From: Streptomyces pluripotens
Lineage (GTDB): Bacteria; Actinomycetota; Actinomycetes; Streptomycetales; Streptomycetaceae
DNA length: 64,000 nucleotides
Assembly (NCBI RefSeq): GCF_000802245.2
Contig: NZ_CP021080.1
Location: 6,014,001-6,078,000, forward strand
Reading direction: 5' to 3'
Below are positions 21,678 to 33,627 of this stretch, piece by piece. The position numbers were made by a program, and so were the translations under genes. Within the stretch, counting starts at the first letter, position 1. Each line of letters opens with the position of its first letter. A model generated the notes under the pieces. The model saw only the letters and a program-made list of their open reading frames with translations, was not told where the DNA came from and ran no database searches.

Positions 21678-23422
21678 TCAGGACTGTGTCAGCACCACGC
21701 ACGACTCCCCGGGCACCTGCAGCAGCCCGGTCGGGCCCGGTGCCTCGACCGGCTCCCACGCGGCCAGTACCTCCACCCGGCCGGTGCCCAGCGGGACGGC
21801 CGCCGGATTCACGCCCAGGTTCACGGCCACGCGCACGTCCCCCCGTCTGAAGGCGAGCCACCGGGCCTCCTCGTCATACACCACCTTCGTGTCGGCGAGG
21901 TCCGGATTGGTCAGGTCGGGCTGTTCGCGGCGCAGCGCGACCAGCCGGCGGTACCAGGCCAGCACCCGCGCGTGGGGTGGGCGTTGCGGCTCCGACCAGT
22001 CCAGACAGGATCGCTCCCGGGTCGCCGGATCCTGTGGGTCCGGTACGTCCTCCTCGGCCCAACCGTGCGCGGCGAACTCCCGACGTCTGCCCTGCCGTAC
22101 CGCTTCGGCCAGTTCCGGGTCGGTGTGGTCGGTGAAGAACTGCCAGGGTGTGCCGGCCGCCCACTCCTCGCCCATGAACACCATGGGCGTGAACGGCGCC
22201 GTCAGAGTGAGCGTCGCGGCGCAGGCCAGTAGACCGGGGGAGAGGTGGGCGGAGAGCCGGTCGCCCTGGGCTCGGTTGCCGACCTGGTCATGGGTCTGGC
22301 TGTAGCCGAGCAGCCGGTGCCCGGCCACCCGCGAGCGGTCCAGGGGGCGGCCGTGGTGCCGGCCGCGGAAGCTGGAATAGGTGCCGTCGTGGAAGTAGCC
22401 GCCAGTGAGCGTCTTGGCGAGCGCGGCGAAGGGGGCGCGGGCGAAGTCGGCGTAGTAACCCTGGGACTCGCCGGTCAGTGCGGTGTGCAGGGCGTGGTGG
22501 AAGTCGTCGTTCCACTGCGCGTGCAGTCCCAGCCCGTTCTCCGCGCGGGGGTGATGAGCCGTGGGTCGTTCAGGTCCGACTCGGCGATCAGGAACAGGGG
22601 GAGCCCCACTTCCTCGGCAAGGGCGTCCACGGCGGTCGAGAGCTCCTCCAGGAAGTGGCACGCGCGGGTGTCGTGCAGGGCGTGCACGGCGTCCAACCGC
22701 AGCCCATCGACGTGGTAGTCCCGCAGCCACGCCAGTGCGCTGCCGACGAGGAACGCGCGCACCTCGTCCGAGCCCGGCGCGTCCAGGTTCACCGCCGCCC
22801 CCCACGGGGTGTGGTGCGCGTCCGTGAAGTACGGCCCGAACGCGGGGAGATAATTGCCCGACGGGCCCAGGTGGTTGTGCACGACGTCCAGGACCACACC
22901 CAGGCCGAGCCCGTGAGCCCGGTCGACGAAGCGTTTCAGCGCCTCGGGGCCGCCGTACGGCTCGTGCACCGCCCACAATGACACCCCCTCGTATCCCCAG
23001 CCGTGACGCCCGGGGAACGGGCACACCGGCATCAATTCCACGTGTGTAACACCCAGTTCGGCCACATGGTCCAGTCGGGCGGTGGCCGCGTCCAGGGTGC
23101 CCTCACGCGTGTACGTGCCCACGTGCAGCTCGTAGAACACTGCGCCCGGCAGCGCGCGTCCCGCCCACGGTGCACGCCACGCGTACCGCCCGTGGTCAAC
23201 GACGGCGCTGAGTCCGTCGGGGCCGTCCGGCTGGCGGCGTGAACGCGGGTCGGGCAGCACCGGCCCGTCGTCCAACGCGAACCCGTACCGGGAACCGTCC
23301 CCGGCCTCCGCCTCGCCCGTCCACCAACCCGCGCGTTCCGGATCGCGCGCCAGCGTGTGCGTGGCGCCCTCGCACTGGAGCGTCACCCGGTCTGCCTGCG
23401 GTGCCCACACCTCGAACTGCAC
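21678..23422 (-). pseudogene. treZ: Malto-oligosyltrehalose trehalohydrolase, broken by a frameshift
   Basis: TreZ releases trehalose from maltooligosyltrehalose made by TreY. The 5' part (GTG 23422, site GAAGGGG) encodes the E-set and GH13 barrel start: DVVHNHLGPSGNY, DGLRLDAVHAL, and the acid region IAESDLNDPRLITP. The rest continues in another frame as AENGLGLHAQWNDDFHHALH, YSQTHDQVGNRAQGDRL and a normal C-terminal domain. The frames join if the five-C run (five G at 22547-22551 on the plus strand) had one more base. As sequenced the product stops early, after about 315 residues. Everything else is conserved, so this is either very recent damage or a sequencing error. Confidence 0.9.
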
Positions 23423-23597
23423 GGACGGTTCCCCTTCGTCTGCTCACGTGTTGTCCCGCCTCCCCATCGTGCCGTCCACACGGCCGATCCGCTTTCGCAT
23501 CCGCCCATTCCCGGCAGGTGTCGTGGCCGTACGCGCGTGTCGGCACCAAATCCGCGTTTTCTGGACACCTGAAGTGCGCTGTCCGAGAATCACCAGC

Positions 23598-24167
23598 GTG
23601 ACGTCGTCCTTCGAGTTCTCCACGTACCCCGCGCGGCTCTCCGACGCGGAGCGCGACAACGTGCTGCGGGTGCTGCAAGACGGTGTCGCGAAGGGCCGAC
23701 TGTCACACGACACGTTCGTGCGCCGCATGGAGCTGGCGCTCGCCGCGCGCCGCGCGGACGAACTCGCCGTCCTCGTGGCGGACCTGCCCCGCGAGAACCG
23801 TTTCTCGCGTGCCGTTCTCAGCACGGTCGAGGCAATCTCTGGATTCACCGTGCGGTTGCGCCGGGCTTGGCAAGCGGAGCGGCTGCCCAAACTGCTGCTG
23901 CCGCATCCGGCGCAGGCCGGACCGCTGCGCATCGGCCGCGATCCGGCCAATGGACTGCGACTGAACCACGAAACCGTTTCACGGACGCACGCCGAGCTCA
24001 GCCGCCAGGGCAGCCTGTGGGTACTCACGGACCTCGGTTCCACCAACGGCACCACCGTCAACGGTCGCCGGGTGACCGGCTCGGCCGTGGTGTGCCAGGG
24101 CGATCAGGTCACGTTCGGCACCGTGGCTTTCCGGCTCGCCGAGGATCGGGGCGGTGCGAGGACCTAG
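23598..24167 (+). CDS. DUF1707-FHA domain protein
   Basis: A 189-residue protein. The N-terminal DUF1707/SHOCT-like helical domain is ARLSDAERDNVLRVLQDGVA to ADELAVLVADLP. A linker leads to an FHA domain (about residues 95-185) with IGRDPANGLRLNHETVSRTH and LTDLGSTNGTTVNGRRV. These are the GR, SxxH and NG positions needed to bind phosphothreonine. The GTG start follows a weak GAGA site; longer frames have no domain. It is divergent from treZ. It is probably a cytoplasmic phospho-reader in Ser/Thr kinase signalling. Confidence 0.85.
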   Translation: MTSSFEFSTYPARLSDAERDNVLRVLQDGVAKGRLSHDTFVRRMELALAARRADELAVLVADLPRENRFSRAVLSTVEAISGFTVRLRRAWQAERLPKLLLPHPAQAGPLRIGRDPANGLRLNHETVSRTHAELSRQGSLWVLTDLGSTNGTTVNGRRVTGSAVVCQGDQVTFGTVAFRLAEDRGGART

Positions 24168-24173
24168 CCGGTA

Positions 24174-24218
<45 letters not shown>

Positions 24219-24410
24219 GGCGTGCGGCCGAGCCGGGGAGTCGCCCCGCCCTGGTGTCCTGGGGCCGCAGAATGGCCGAGCTGTGCAGGGGCCGGGCGCT
24301 GCGGGACCGTGGAGGGGCCGGGACGAGGAGCCGCCGGGGCGTGGAGGGCCGAGCAGCCGGCGGTCGAGAGGGGGCCGAAGGGGGGGGCGAGCGGCAGGGA
24401 TCGGCGCGGC

Positions 24411-25661
24411 TCACGCCACCTGCTCCCGGGCCTGCTGCGCTGCCACGAGGACCGTCCGGGACTGGTGTTCCACCTGATGCTCCAGCGGCACCCAGCGGGC
24501 CCGGAACCGTTCGACGAAAGCATCGCACCAGGTGGCGACGAGCTGTTCCAGTTGCGGCGCGGCCCGGTCGTCCGCCTCTCGCAGCACTCGCAGCAGCATC
24601 GACGCCGCCCGCAGCGGCAGTCTCCGCCCGAAGGCGTCCACACTGCCGACGTACGCCATCGTCGTGCCGGCCGGGCGGGTCCGGCTCCAGTCCTCGGCCA
24701 GGCCCGGAATCAGGTCCAGTGCCCATCGTGCGGCCCGCAGTAGCGGCCCGTCCACGCCGTCCAGCCGGGGCAGTGCCTCGGCGAGAATCCGTTCCACCTC
24801 CAATGAGTCCCGCAGCAACCGTCGGGCGAGGCGTTGCATCGCCGCCGCCGGCGCGGGGTGCGGCGCCGGATCATCCACCAGATCGCTCGCCCACATCGGC
24901 ACCTCCACCACGGCGGTCAGGCCGCCGTACCGGTGCGTGCGGTACCAGGTGCTGTGCCGTGCGTCGTCCGGCATACTCGGGTAGGCGACGCCCGACTCCG
25001 GACCGGGCATGACATGCACCCCGGGACCGGTGGCCGGCCAGCCCGCGGCGTCCGAGGCACCCGCCTCCACCGGGATGTGCAGTTGCGCCGCGGACTTGGC
25101 GAACGGCTCGGCGAGGCCCGGCACGTCCCTGGTCAACTGCACCCAGCTGCCGCCGAGATCGGTGCCGTGCAGTGTCACCTGGAGGTAGGGGCGCAGTTCG
25201 TCGATCACACCGATCAGCGCCCTGGTCTCGGGCGGCAGCCGGTCTGGTGGCAGCACCGACGGTGACCACTCCGGCTGCTCCGCGCCCGTCGGCCGGTAGA
25301 AGCCCAGGTGATAGTCGAGCAGGCTGTGCGGAGCCGGGGTCACATGCAGGCTCGCGCCGTCCGGGTCCGCGCACAGCAAGAAATGCCAGGACGTCCCTGC
25401 CCGCAACTCCTTTTCGATGAGCACCCGTTCGGCCAGTACTCGCAAGGTGGAGCCGCCCGTCGGCTCATTGGCGTGGGCGCCCGCGACCACCAATACCGCC
25501 CGTTCGGCGTGCCCCACCGACAGCAGGTGCAGGGGCCGTCCGGCGCGGGAGAGGCCGATCTGCCGCACAGCACACAGCCCGGGTTCCCGGGCGGCCAACG
25601 ACCGAGCGCAGGCCACCAGTTCCGGCACGCTGAGGTAGCGCAGCTCCGGCAGGAGACTCAC
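24411..25661 (-). CDS. M14 family zinc carboxypeptidase
   Basis: A 416-residue M14 metallopeptidase-fold protein. The zinc motif is HANEPTGG (HxxE), with later ligand-region His in VTLHGTDLGG and general-base Glu in TAVVEVPMWA. ADPDGASLHV and GWPATGPGVHV fit the substrate pocket. No signal peptide, so probably cytoplasmic, perhaps trimming peptides or amide-linked metabolites. I chose the GTG giving VSLLPELRYLSV because homologues start a few residues before LP. The frame is open to a TTG at 25715 and an ATG at 25703. It lies between treZ and treY but has no obvious trehalose role. Confidence 0.82.
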   Translation of the reverse strand: MSLLPELRYLSVPELVACARSLAAREPGLCAVRQIGLSRAGRPLHLLSVGHAERAVLVVAGAHANEPTGGSTLRVLAERVLIEKELRAGTSWHFLLCADPDGASLHVTPAPHSLLDYHLGFYRPTGAEQPEWSPSVLPPDRLPPETRALIGVIDELRPYLQVTLHGTDLGGSWVQLTRDVPGLAEPFAKSAAQLHIPVEAGASDAAGWPATGPGVHVMPGPESGVAYPSMPDDARHSTWYRTHRYGGLTAVVEVPMWASDLVDDPAPHPAPAAAMQRLARRLLRDSLEVERILAEALPRLDGVDGPLLRAARWALDLIPGLAEDWSRTRPAGTTMAYVGSVDAFGRRLPLRAASMLLRVLREADDRAAPQLEQLVATWCDAFVERFRARWVPLEHQVEHQSRTVLVAAQQAREQVA

Positions 25662-25798
25662 CCCCGACTTGTTCTGCCCGGCTTCGCATTCCCAGTCCCC
25701 CATGGGACGGGTCAACTGTCAAGCAGGCGGCAGGCGATCGGGCGGGGCGCCCGGAGGCAGTGCGTCGGCGGCGTCCGGCTCCCGAGCGCTCCGATGAC

Positions 25799-25985
25799 TC
25801 ACTGGTGATGCAGACCACGTCCCGCGAGGGTCAGGAACACCTCGCCCACCGCTTCCGACAGCGTCGGGTGCGCGTGCACATGCCGGGCCACGTCGGAGGG
25901 CTCGGCGTCCCAACCGACGATCAGCTGGCCCTCGGCGATCATCTCCGACACGTTCGGCCCCACCAGGTGTACGCCACGGCGCCCT
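25799..25985 (-). pseudogene. C-terminal fragment of dihydrolipoamide dehydrogenase
   Basis: The minus strand encodes RGVHLVGPNVSEMIAEGQ, then IVGWDAEPSDVARHVHAHPT and LSEAVGEVFLTLAGRGLH, ending in TGA at 25799. This is the dimer-interface end of dihydrolipoyl dehydrogenase, including the catalytic-base HAHPTLSE motif. The remaining roughly 400 residues (FAD and NAD domains) are absent: the homology stops at about 25985, where a plus-strand LysR fragment begins. No start codon or ribosome site. It is a relic of gene loss or rearrangement. Confidence 0.75.
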
Positions 25986-26379
25986 GCTGGAGCGGCTGCC
26001 GCGCGGCGTGCGCCCCACCGCCATGGGGCGCGCCTACCTGCCGCACGCCGAGCTCGCCGTCCGCGACTGGGTGTGCGGGAAAGCCGGCTTCCGGCCGCGG
26101 ACCGCTGTGTGGACCGAGCACACTTCGACGGCCGTGCGCTTGGCCGCTGCCGGCGTCGGTGTGTGCGCTGCGTCGGCTCACGTCGTGCGCGGCGCCGTCG
26201 GCGAGGACTGCGCGATCCTCACCCCCGACCCGGTCTGGAGGCGAACCCTGACCGTCCATGCACGCGTGCCGCCCACCGGGGCCGCCGAGGCCTTCGTGGA
26301 CCACCTGCGCGCCACCTGGCCCGACCTGGCCCGTGTACGACGGCACGACAACCGCGGTCTGCCAGCAGCGCCTTCCTGA
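25986..26379 (+). pseudogene. C-terminal fragment of a LysR-type regulator
   Basis: The plus-strand frame reads ALLERLPRGVRPTAMGRAYL, then LAVRDWVCGKAGFRPRTAVW, STAVRLAAAGVGVCAASAHV and a normal ending AAEAFVDHLRATWPDLARV. This is the second half of a LysR effector-binding domain. The DNA-binding HTH and first half are missing; homology begins exactly where the lpd fragment on the other strand ends. It therefore cannot act as a regulator. A secondary ATG at 26032 has no ribosome site. Confidence 0.7.
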
Positions 26380-26572
26380 GGCCCCCAGTACCGCTGTCGG
26401 AGCTGTATCACGGCCGCTGAGCACCGCAGTGTTGCCTCCTGCACCGAGGGGCTGCCACCCGCCTGCCGGGGCCGTGGCGCGCCTGCCGGGCCGCCCGCCA
26501 CGCTCCGCAGATCCTGCGCAGCCCGTGCACGGCTCGTGGCTCGGGCCCGTTCGCCCGGATGACCGCGGCCCG

Positions 26573-28954
26573 TCAGGAGTCCGCGACCCGCTCCAGCAGC
26601 GCCACCGGCAGACGGCCGAAGAGGTCCGCCACAGGTGCCTGCGAGGTGAACTCGCCGCCCGCAGAAAGAACGTCCACCCACCGGCCGGGCGGCAGTGGCA
26701 GCTGGGTCTCCCGCCAACCGCCCGCCTCCGCGAGCCGCAGCGACAGCCGGGTCACCGCCGTGACCACCTCACCGGAGCGCGCGAACGCCACGCAGTGCTC
26801 GGCCGCCGGCCCGATGGCGGACAGCGGTGCGTACGCGGCACTGGCGCCGAAGACGCCGGGCCGACGGGCACGCAACCGCAGCGCCGCCGTCGTCAGCGCG
26901 TCCTTCTCACCGGGCACCTCGGGCGGGAACGACACCAGCCGACGGTTGTCCGGGTCCACCAGTGCCCGGTACTCACCCTCCGTGCCCTGGTACACGTCCG
27001 GCACGCCCGGCATCGTGAGCTGGACCAGCGCCGTGCCGAGTACGTTGGCGCGGATGTTCGGTTCCAAAACCTTGCGGAGCGCAGCCACCCGCTCGCCGGG
27101 CGGCCCGCACGGCCCGGCGGCGACGAACGCCGCCACCGCCTCCTCATACGGTGGCTCCTGCTCCGTCCAGCTGGTGTACATGCCCGCTTCGCGGACATGT
27201 TTCAACAGTGCCTGCCGGACCCGCTCCTGCTCCGCCGGCCCCAGGCCGAACACCGTCTGCCAGGCCGCCCAGGCCAGCTGCCCGTCCGGCGCCGGCGCCT
27301 CTGCCCCTTCCTCGGGTAGGGACACGTCGGAGAGCAACTCAGCCCACCGCTTGGGGCATTCGGTCAGCACAGCCACCGCTGCGCGGACGTCCGCACTGCG
27401 CTTGGTGTCGTGCGTGGAGACGACCGTACCGGTGCTGGGCCAGTCGCGCTGGACTCGGGCGCAATAGGCGTGGAAATCCTCCGGGTGCACGCCGGGACTG
27501 CCCGGGTCGCCGCCCACCTCGGTCGCCGACAGCAGCGGCACGTAGCGGTAGAACGCCGTGTCCTCCACCGACTTGGCCCGCAGCGCCGACGCGGTCTGCG
27601 CGAATCGGGCGCGGAACTCCGCCCGGTCGGCGCTATCCGGTGCCGACTCGTCGCCGAGCGGTTCGACGAGCAGCCGCCGCACGATGCCGACGGCATCGGC
27701 TTCCTCGGGTACCACGAAGGCCAGCCGGGCTTCCTCGGCGGCTTCCTCGGTGACGACGACAGAGGCGTCACCCGAGGCGTACGGACGGTAGACCCTGAGC
27801 CGTACCAGCAGTTCCTCCAGCGCCGTGCGCAGTGCCCAGGGCGCCCGGTCGCGCAGCGAGGGGTCCGGTGAGGCCGCGCACAGCCGAACGGCCACCCGGG
27901 TGAGCCGGTCGGTCTCGGCGGCCAGTTCATGGGTGAGCACCTTGTAGGCGGCCCGCCGTACCGTGGCCTCCCAGTTGCCGCCCCGGTCCGTCTGGGGAGC
28001 GGCGAACGCCCGGTACCGGCCCAGTAGTTCGTACGCCCCCGTCGGGTCCGTGAACAGGCCGTCGACATGGCGCAGGGCGTCGTAGCCCGTGGTTCCGGCG
28101 ACTGGCCAGGAGGACGGCAGATGTTCACCGTCGGCGAGGATCTTCTCCACGACCGTCCAGCACCCACCGGTCGCCTCGTGCAGGCGCGCGAGATAGCCGT
28201 CGGGGTCGGTCAGCCCGTCCGGGTGGTCGATCCGTAGCCCGTCGACCACGCCTTCGTCCAGGAGCTGAAGGATCTTGGTGTGGGTGGCGCCGAACACCTC
28301 CGGCTCCTCCACGCGCAGCCCGATCAACTCCGAGATGCTGAAGAACCGCCGGTAGTTCAGCTCGGTGCGGGCCAGCCGCCACCACCCCAAGCGGTACCAC
28401 TGCGCATCCAGCAGCCGCGGCAGCGGCAGGCCCTCGGTGCCTGCGCGGAGCGGCAGGGCCTGGTCGTGGTAGCGCAGCACGTCACCGTCGACCACGAGGT
28501 GCTCCAGCTGAGAGCCCAGCGGGCCGCCGAGCACCGGCAGCAGCAGCCGTCCGTCGTGCGCCGTCCAGTCGATGTCGAACCAGCGGGCGTACGGCGACCC
28601 GGGTCCCTCACGCAGCACCTCACGCAGCGCACGGTTGTGCCGGGGAGCCATGGCCATGTGGTTGGGCACGATGTCCACCACCAGGCCCAATCCGTGCTCC
28701 CGGGCGGTCCGGGCCAGGGCGCGCAGACCCTCCTCACCGCCCAGTTCCGCGCGCACGCGCGTGTGGTCCACCACGTCGTAGCCGTGCGTGGAGCCCGGGA
28801 CGGATTCCAGGACGGGGGACAGGTGCAGATGCGAGATGCCGAGCGACGCCAGGTAGGGGACGGCCGCCGCGGCGGCGGCGAACGGGAACGCGGGCTGGAG
28901 CTGCAGCCGGTAGGTGGCGGTGGGCACCCTCGGTCCGGGACGGGCAGAAGTCAT
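26573..28954 (-). CDS. treY: Malto-oligosyltrehalose synthase
   Basis: TreY isomerises the reducing-end alpha-1,4 bond of maltodextrin to alpha,alpha-1,1, making maltooligosyltrehalose for TreZ. About 793 residues, GH13. Signatures: TYRLQLQPAFPFAAAAAAVP, VVDIVPNHMA, nucleophile region DGLRIDHPDGLTDPDGYL, acid WTVVEKIL and STHDTKRSADVRAA. I start at MTSARPGPRVPTATYRLQLQ, as homologues do. A GTG 18 bases earlier is possible and neither has a strong site. It lies downstream of glgX/treX on the same strand with a 549-base gap, so it may have its own promoter. Confidence 0.95.
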   Translation of the reverse strand: MTSARPGPRVPTATYRLQLQPAFPFAAAAAAVPYLASLGISHLHLSPVLESVPGSTHGYDVVDHTRVRAELGGEEGLRALARTAREHGLGLVVDIVPNHMAMAPRHNRALREVLREGPGSPYARWFDIDWTAHDGRLLLPVLGGPLGSQLEHLVVDGDVLRYHDQALPLRAGTEGLPLPRLLDAQWYRLGWWRLARTELNYRRFFSISELIGLRVEEPEVFGATHTKILQLLDEGVVDGLRIDHPDGLTDPDGYLARLHEATGGCWTVVEKILADGEHLPSSWPVAGTTGYDALRHVDGLFTDPTGAYELLGRYRAFAAPQTDRGGNWEATVRRAAYKVLTHELAAETDRLTRVAVRLCAASPDPSLRDRAPWALRTALEELLVRLRVYRPYASGDASVVVTEEAAEEARLAFVVPEEADAVGIVRRLLVEPLGDESAPDSADRAEFRARFAQTASALRAKSVEDTAFYRYVPLLSATEVGGDPGSPGVHPEDFHAYCARVQRDWPSTGTVVSTHDTKRSADVRAAVAVLTECPKRWAELLSDVSLPEEGAEAPAPDGQLAWAAWQTVFGLGPAEQERVRQALLKHVREAGMYTSWTEQEPPYEEAVAAFVAAGPCGPPGERVAALRKVLEPNIRANVLGTALVQLTMPGVPDVYQGTEGEYRALVDPDNRRLVSFPPEVPGEKDALTTAALRLRARRPGVFGASAAYAPLSAIGPAAEHCVAFARSGEVVTAVTRLSLRLAEAGGWRETQLPLPPGRWVDVLSAGGEFTSQAPVADLFGRLPVALLERVADS

Positions 28955-29503
28955 GGAAACGTACGTACCCACCCCGACCGCTTTCGTGTCATCCGACCCT
29001 GCACGGACCCACGTACGCGCGCCCGGCGTCGAGCGATCGGCACACCGGCAGCCCGCACGCCGGGGGCAGGTACGAAGGAGGAGAGGATGGCTGGGGAGGG
29101 CTCGACGGGGCAGCGGGAGGCAGAGCCGGGGCAGGCCGGACCACGCAACGCGCGGTGATCGGCCCGCTGGGGGCTGCTGTGCCGCCTGCCGTCCCCAGCA
29201 CGGCTGCCGACGGCTACCACGCGGTCTGGCAGTGTGGTGCGGTCACCCGGACGGGTGATTCACCGTCCGCCGGGTGGAGCCCGTCCGGACTCCGCGCGTG
29301 CCGCCACCGCCCGCACGCCCGTACATCCCCGGGGCCCTGTGCTCCTGGGCGGCCCGGCGCGCCTGGTGGTGCAACCGGGACCGCCCGGGCAGCGTTCGCC
29401 ACAGCCGCGTACGGACGGTGCCCACCGCGCTCCCCGGCGGCGAATTCGTCGCGGACGGGTTCCCACCGCGCGAGGAGCACGCCGGGTCGCCGGGACGCCG
29501 GAG
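28955..29503. other. 549-base gap between glgX/treX and treY
   Basis: No gene seen. Frames on either strand are short and Arg/Pro-rich. It probably holds the end of the glgX/treX transcript and the treY promoter. I see no clear hairpin or promoter match. Confidence 0.4.
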
Positions 29504-31612
<2,109 letters not shown>

Positions 31613-32286
31613 GGATACGACTCTCCCAGGTGTACTGCCCGCCTGGGGTCGCGTTGGCTTCCGAGTCTCCCCGAAATTCGTGGAACCTCCCCTGGGCCAG
31701 GTCCCTCTTACCCACCGACCAGTGCGGCCGGCGGCCTCCGTACCGCCGGTTGCCGAACCAGTGGGGCGGACACTCACTCCCGGCACGGGCGGGGAGCAGG
31801 GGGAAGAAGTGCGCGCGACGGCGCACCGCCGACGGGGGAGAGGCGATGGCCGAAGCGGGTGGTCGCGGCGGTGGGGATCGACGCGACCACCCGCGACCAT
31901 CCGGCCGCGCCCGGCCGGAGCGGAAGAGCCGGGAGGGACCGAGGGCGCCGACGCCTGCGGTGGGGCAGGGTCCGGATGCGGACCGTCCGGCCGCATCGCT
32001 CGCAGCGCGGGACCCGTCCGGGGCGGTGCGGGGTCTACTGGTGGCTGTGGCGGCCCGTGCCGAGGCCCGGGAGCGGCCACGCCGTCGGCCCGAGTCACAC
32101 CCACCGCTATGAATCCGCTCACTCCGCTCGATACCGCCGCAAGGAACGGGCTTTGAAAATTGCCTAGTTGAGAAAAGCAGCCGGAAAACCGACCTGTCCA
32201 TCCGGCTGCACCGCCGACCGCTCCCGGAGTACCCTTCCTTGATCGTTGAGACGGGGAAGGCCCAGGGGGCGGAAGGCGGTGCACGG
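31613..32286. other. Divergent promoter region of glgX and the SAV2148-type gene, with hairpin
   Basis: No gene seen. The last 150 bases are unusually A+T-rich for this window (around 32140-32190). They contain an inverted repeat GCAGCCGGA (32177-32185) and TCCGGCTGC (32201-32209), 15-base loop, about 80 bases before the downstream gene. It may be an operator, an RNA hairpin in the leader, or a terminator for a transcript entering from the left. Confidence 0.45.
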
Positions 32287-33525
32287 GTGGGCTCGGGAGG
32301 GCTGGAGCTGCCCCCTGGTGACGAGGGGAACGAAGGGAACTCCGCAGACGTCCCGCCCGGCGCGGTGTCCCTGGCCCGGCCGATGGACGCGGGGTCCATC
32401 GGGCCGGAGCTGGACTGGGGTGCCGACGCCTGGCGCGAGGTGCGCACCCGCGCTCAGCGGGCCGGCCGTGCCTACATCTGGCTGAACCTCGTCGAACAGC
32501 GGTTCCGTGCGGTCGTGGCCGCCGTGCTGCGGCCCGTCTACGAACCCGTCCACGGCGACGAATGGGTGGTGGCCGCGGCAGGCCCGGCCGGACAGGAGTG
32601 GGTGCAGCGCGCCGTAGCCGTCCGCGAAGTGAGCCGCCGCAAGGGCTACTTGCTCGATCCGGCCGACGACAATGTGCTCAGCTTCCTCACTCTGCCCCAG
32701 CTGCGTGAGCTGGTGGTGCAGCACTGGCCCTGCTTCGAGCCGTACTTCGACGAGCGCCGGGACCTCGAACTCGCCCTGGACGAGTTGGAGGTGGCCCGCA
32801 ATGTCGTCTCCCGCAACCGGGCCCTGTCCGAGGCGGTGCTGAGCCAGGCGGAGCGTGCCTCGGCGCGCCTGTTGGAGATGCTCGGTGCCGGGGGTGACGT
32901 GCCCTCCGCACGCAGGCTGCCCGTCGATGCGGTCGAGGACCTGGTCGGTGACCGGTACGCCGACGTCGTCGCCGTCCACCCCGACCGGGTGCGGCTGCTG
33001 CGCCGGTTCCCGGCCGAGGATATCTTCGGCGGCGCCCGCCGCCTCGACGCCATCGGCATCGGCCTCAACCTGCTGGTGCAGAACTTTTCCGGACGCCGCC
33101 TGGTCCGGCTCGCCGAATCGGGGTGTCGGGTGCGGCTGCTCTTCCTCAACCCGGCCTCCAGCGCAGTCAAGCGCCGTGAGCGCGAACTCGGGATGAAACG
33201 GGGCGAACTGAGTCGCTCCGTCGAGATGAACATCCTGCATATGCGTCGGGTGCGGTCCAAGCTGCACGATCCGGGCGCCTTCGAGATCCAGGTGTACGAC
33301 GAAACGCCCCGCTGCAGCGCCTACATGGTGGACGGTGACGGTTCCGATGGCATCGCCGTGGTGCAGTCGTATCTGCGCGGGGCCCGGGGCATGGAGTCAC
33401 CGGTGCTGGTGCTGCGCAACGGCAGTCGACTGGTCACCTCGAACGATGTGGGCGAAGCGGGACTCTTCCCTGCGTACCGAGAGGAATTCGAACTGGCTTG
33501 GGCGGATTCACGCCCCGTGTCCTGA
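32287..33525 (+). CDS. SAV2148-type HEPN domain protein
   Basis: About 412 residues, very similar to what I know of the actinomycete SAV2148 family. Its unstructured head has GGLELPPGDEGNEG, and the conserved core runs DWGADAWREVRTRAQRAGRA, YIWLNLVEQRFRAVVAAVLRP and DPADDNVLSFLTLPQLRELV. A second half has the nucleotidyl/phospholipase-like VRLLFLNPASSAVKRRERE. The HEPN assignment comes from the family. HEPN domains are often RNA-binding or ribonucleases, but no clear RxxxxH catalytic motif is obvious to me. The GTG start at VGSGGLELPP fits homologues; a TTG at 32239 is an alternative. Confidence 0.8.
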   Translation: MGSGGLELPPGDEGNEGNSADVPPGAVSLARPMDAGSIGPELDWGADAWREVRTRAQRAGRAYIWLNLVEQRFRAVVAAVLRPVYEPVHGDEWVVAAAGPAGQEWVQRAVAVREVSRRKGYLLDPADDNVLSFLTLPQLRELVVQHWPCFEPYFDERRDLELALDELEVARNVVSRNRALSEAVLSQAERASARLLEMLGAGGDVPSARRLPVDAVEDLVGDRYADVVAVHPDRVRLLRRFPAEDIFGGARRLDAIGIGLNLLVQNFSGRRLVRLAESGCRVRLLFLNPASSAVKRRERELGMKRGELSRSVEMNILHMRRVRSKLHDPGAFEIQVYDETPRCSAYMVDGDGSDGIAVVQSYLRGARGMESPVLVLRNGSRLVTSNDVGEAGLFPAYREEFELAWADSRPVS

Positions 33526-33627
33526 ACCGGCGGTTGAGCGTAAGCGGAACGCGACCTTCGGATTGTCAGTGTCGCGTGCGATGGTGGTGGCAACTGGGGG
33601 AAAGCACCACCGAGAAGGGGGACCGCC

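Noticed and set aside
31613..32284. N-terminal extension of glgX/treX by about 220 residues
   Set aside because: The frame is open but the added sequence is Pro/Arg/Gly-rich, unlike any GlgX. The ATG at 31612 has a good site and gives the normal length.
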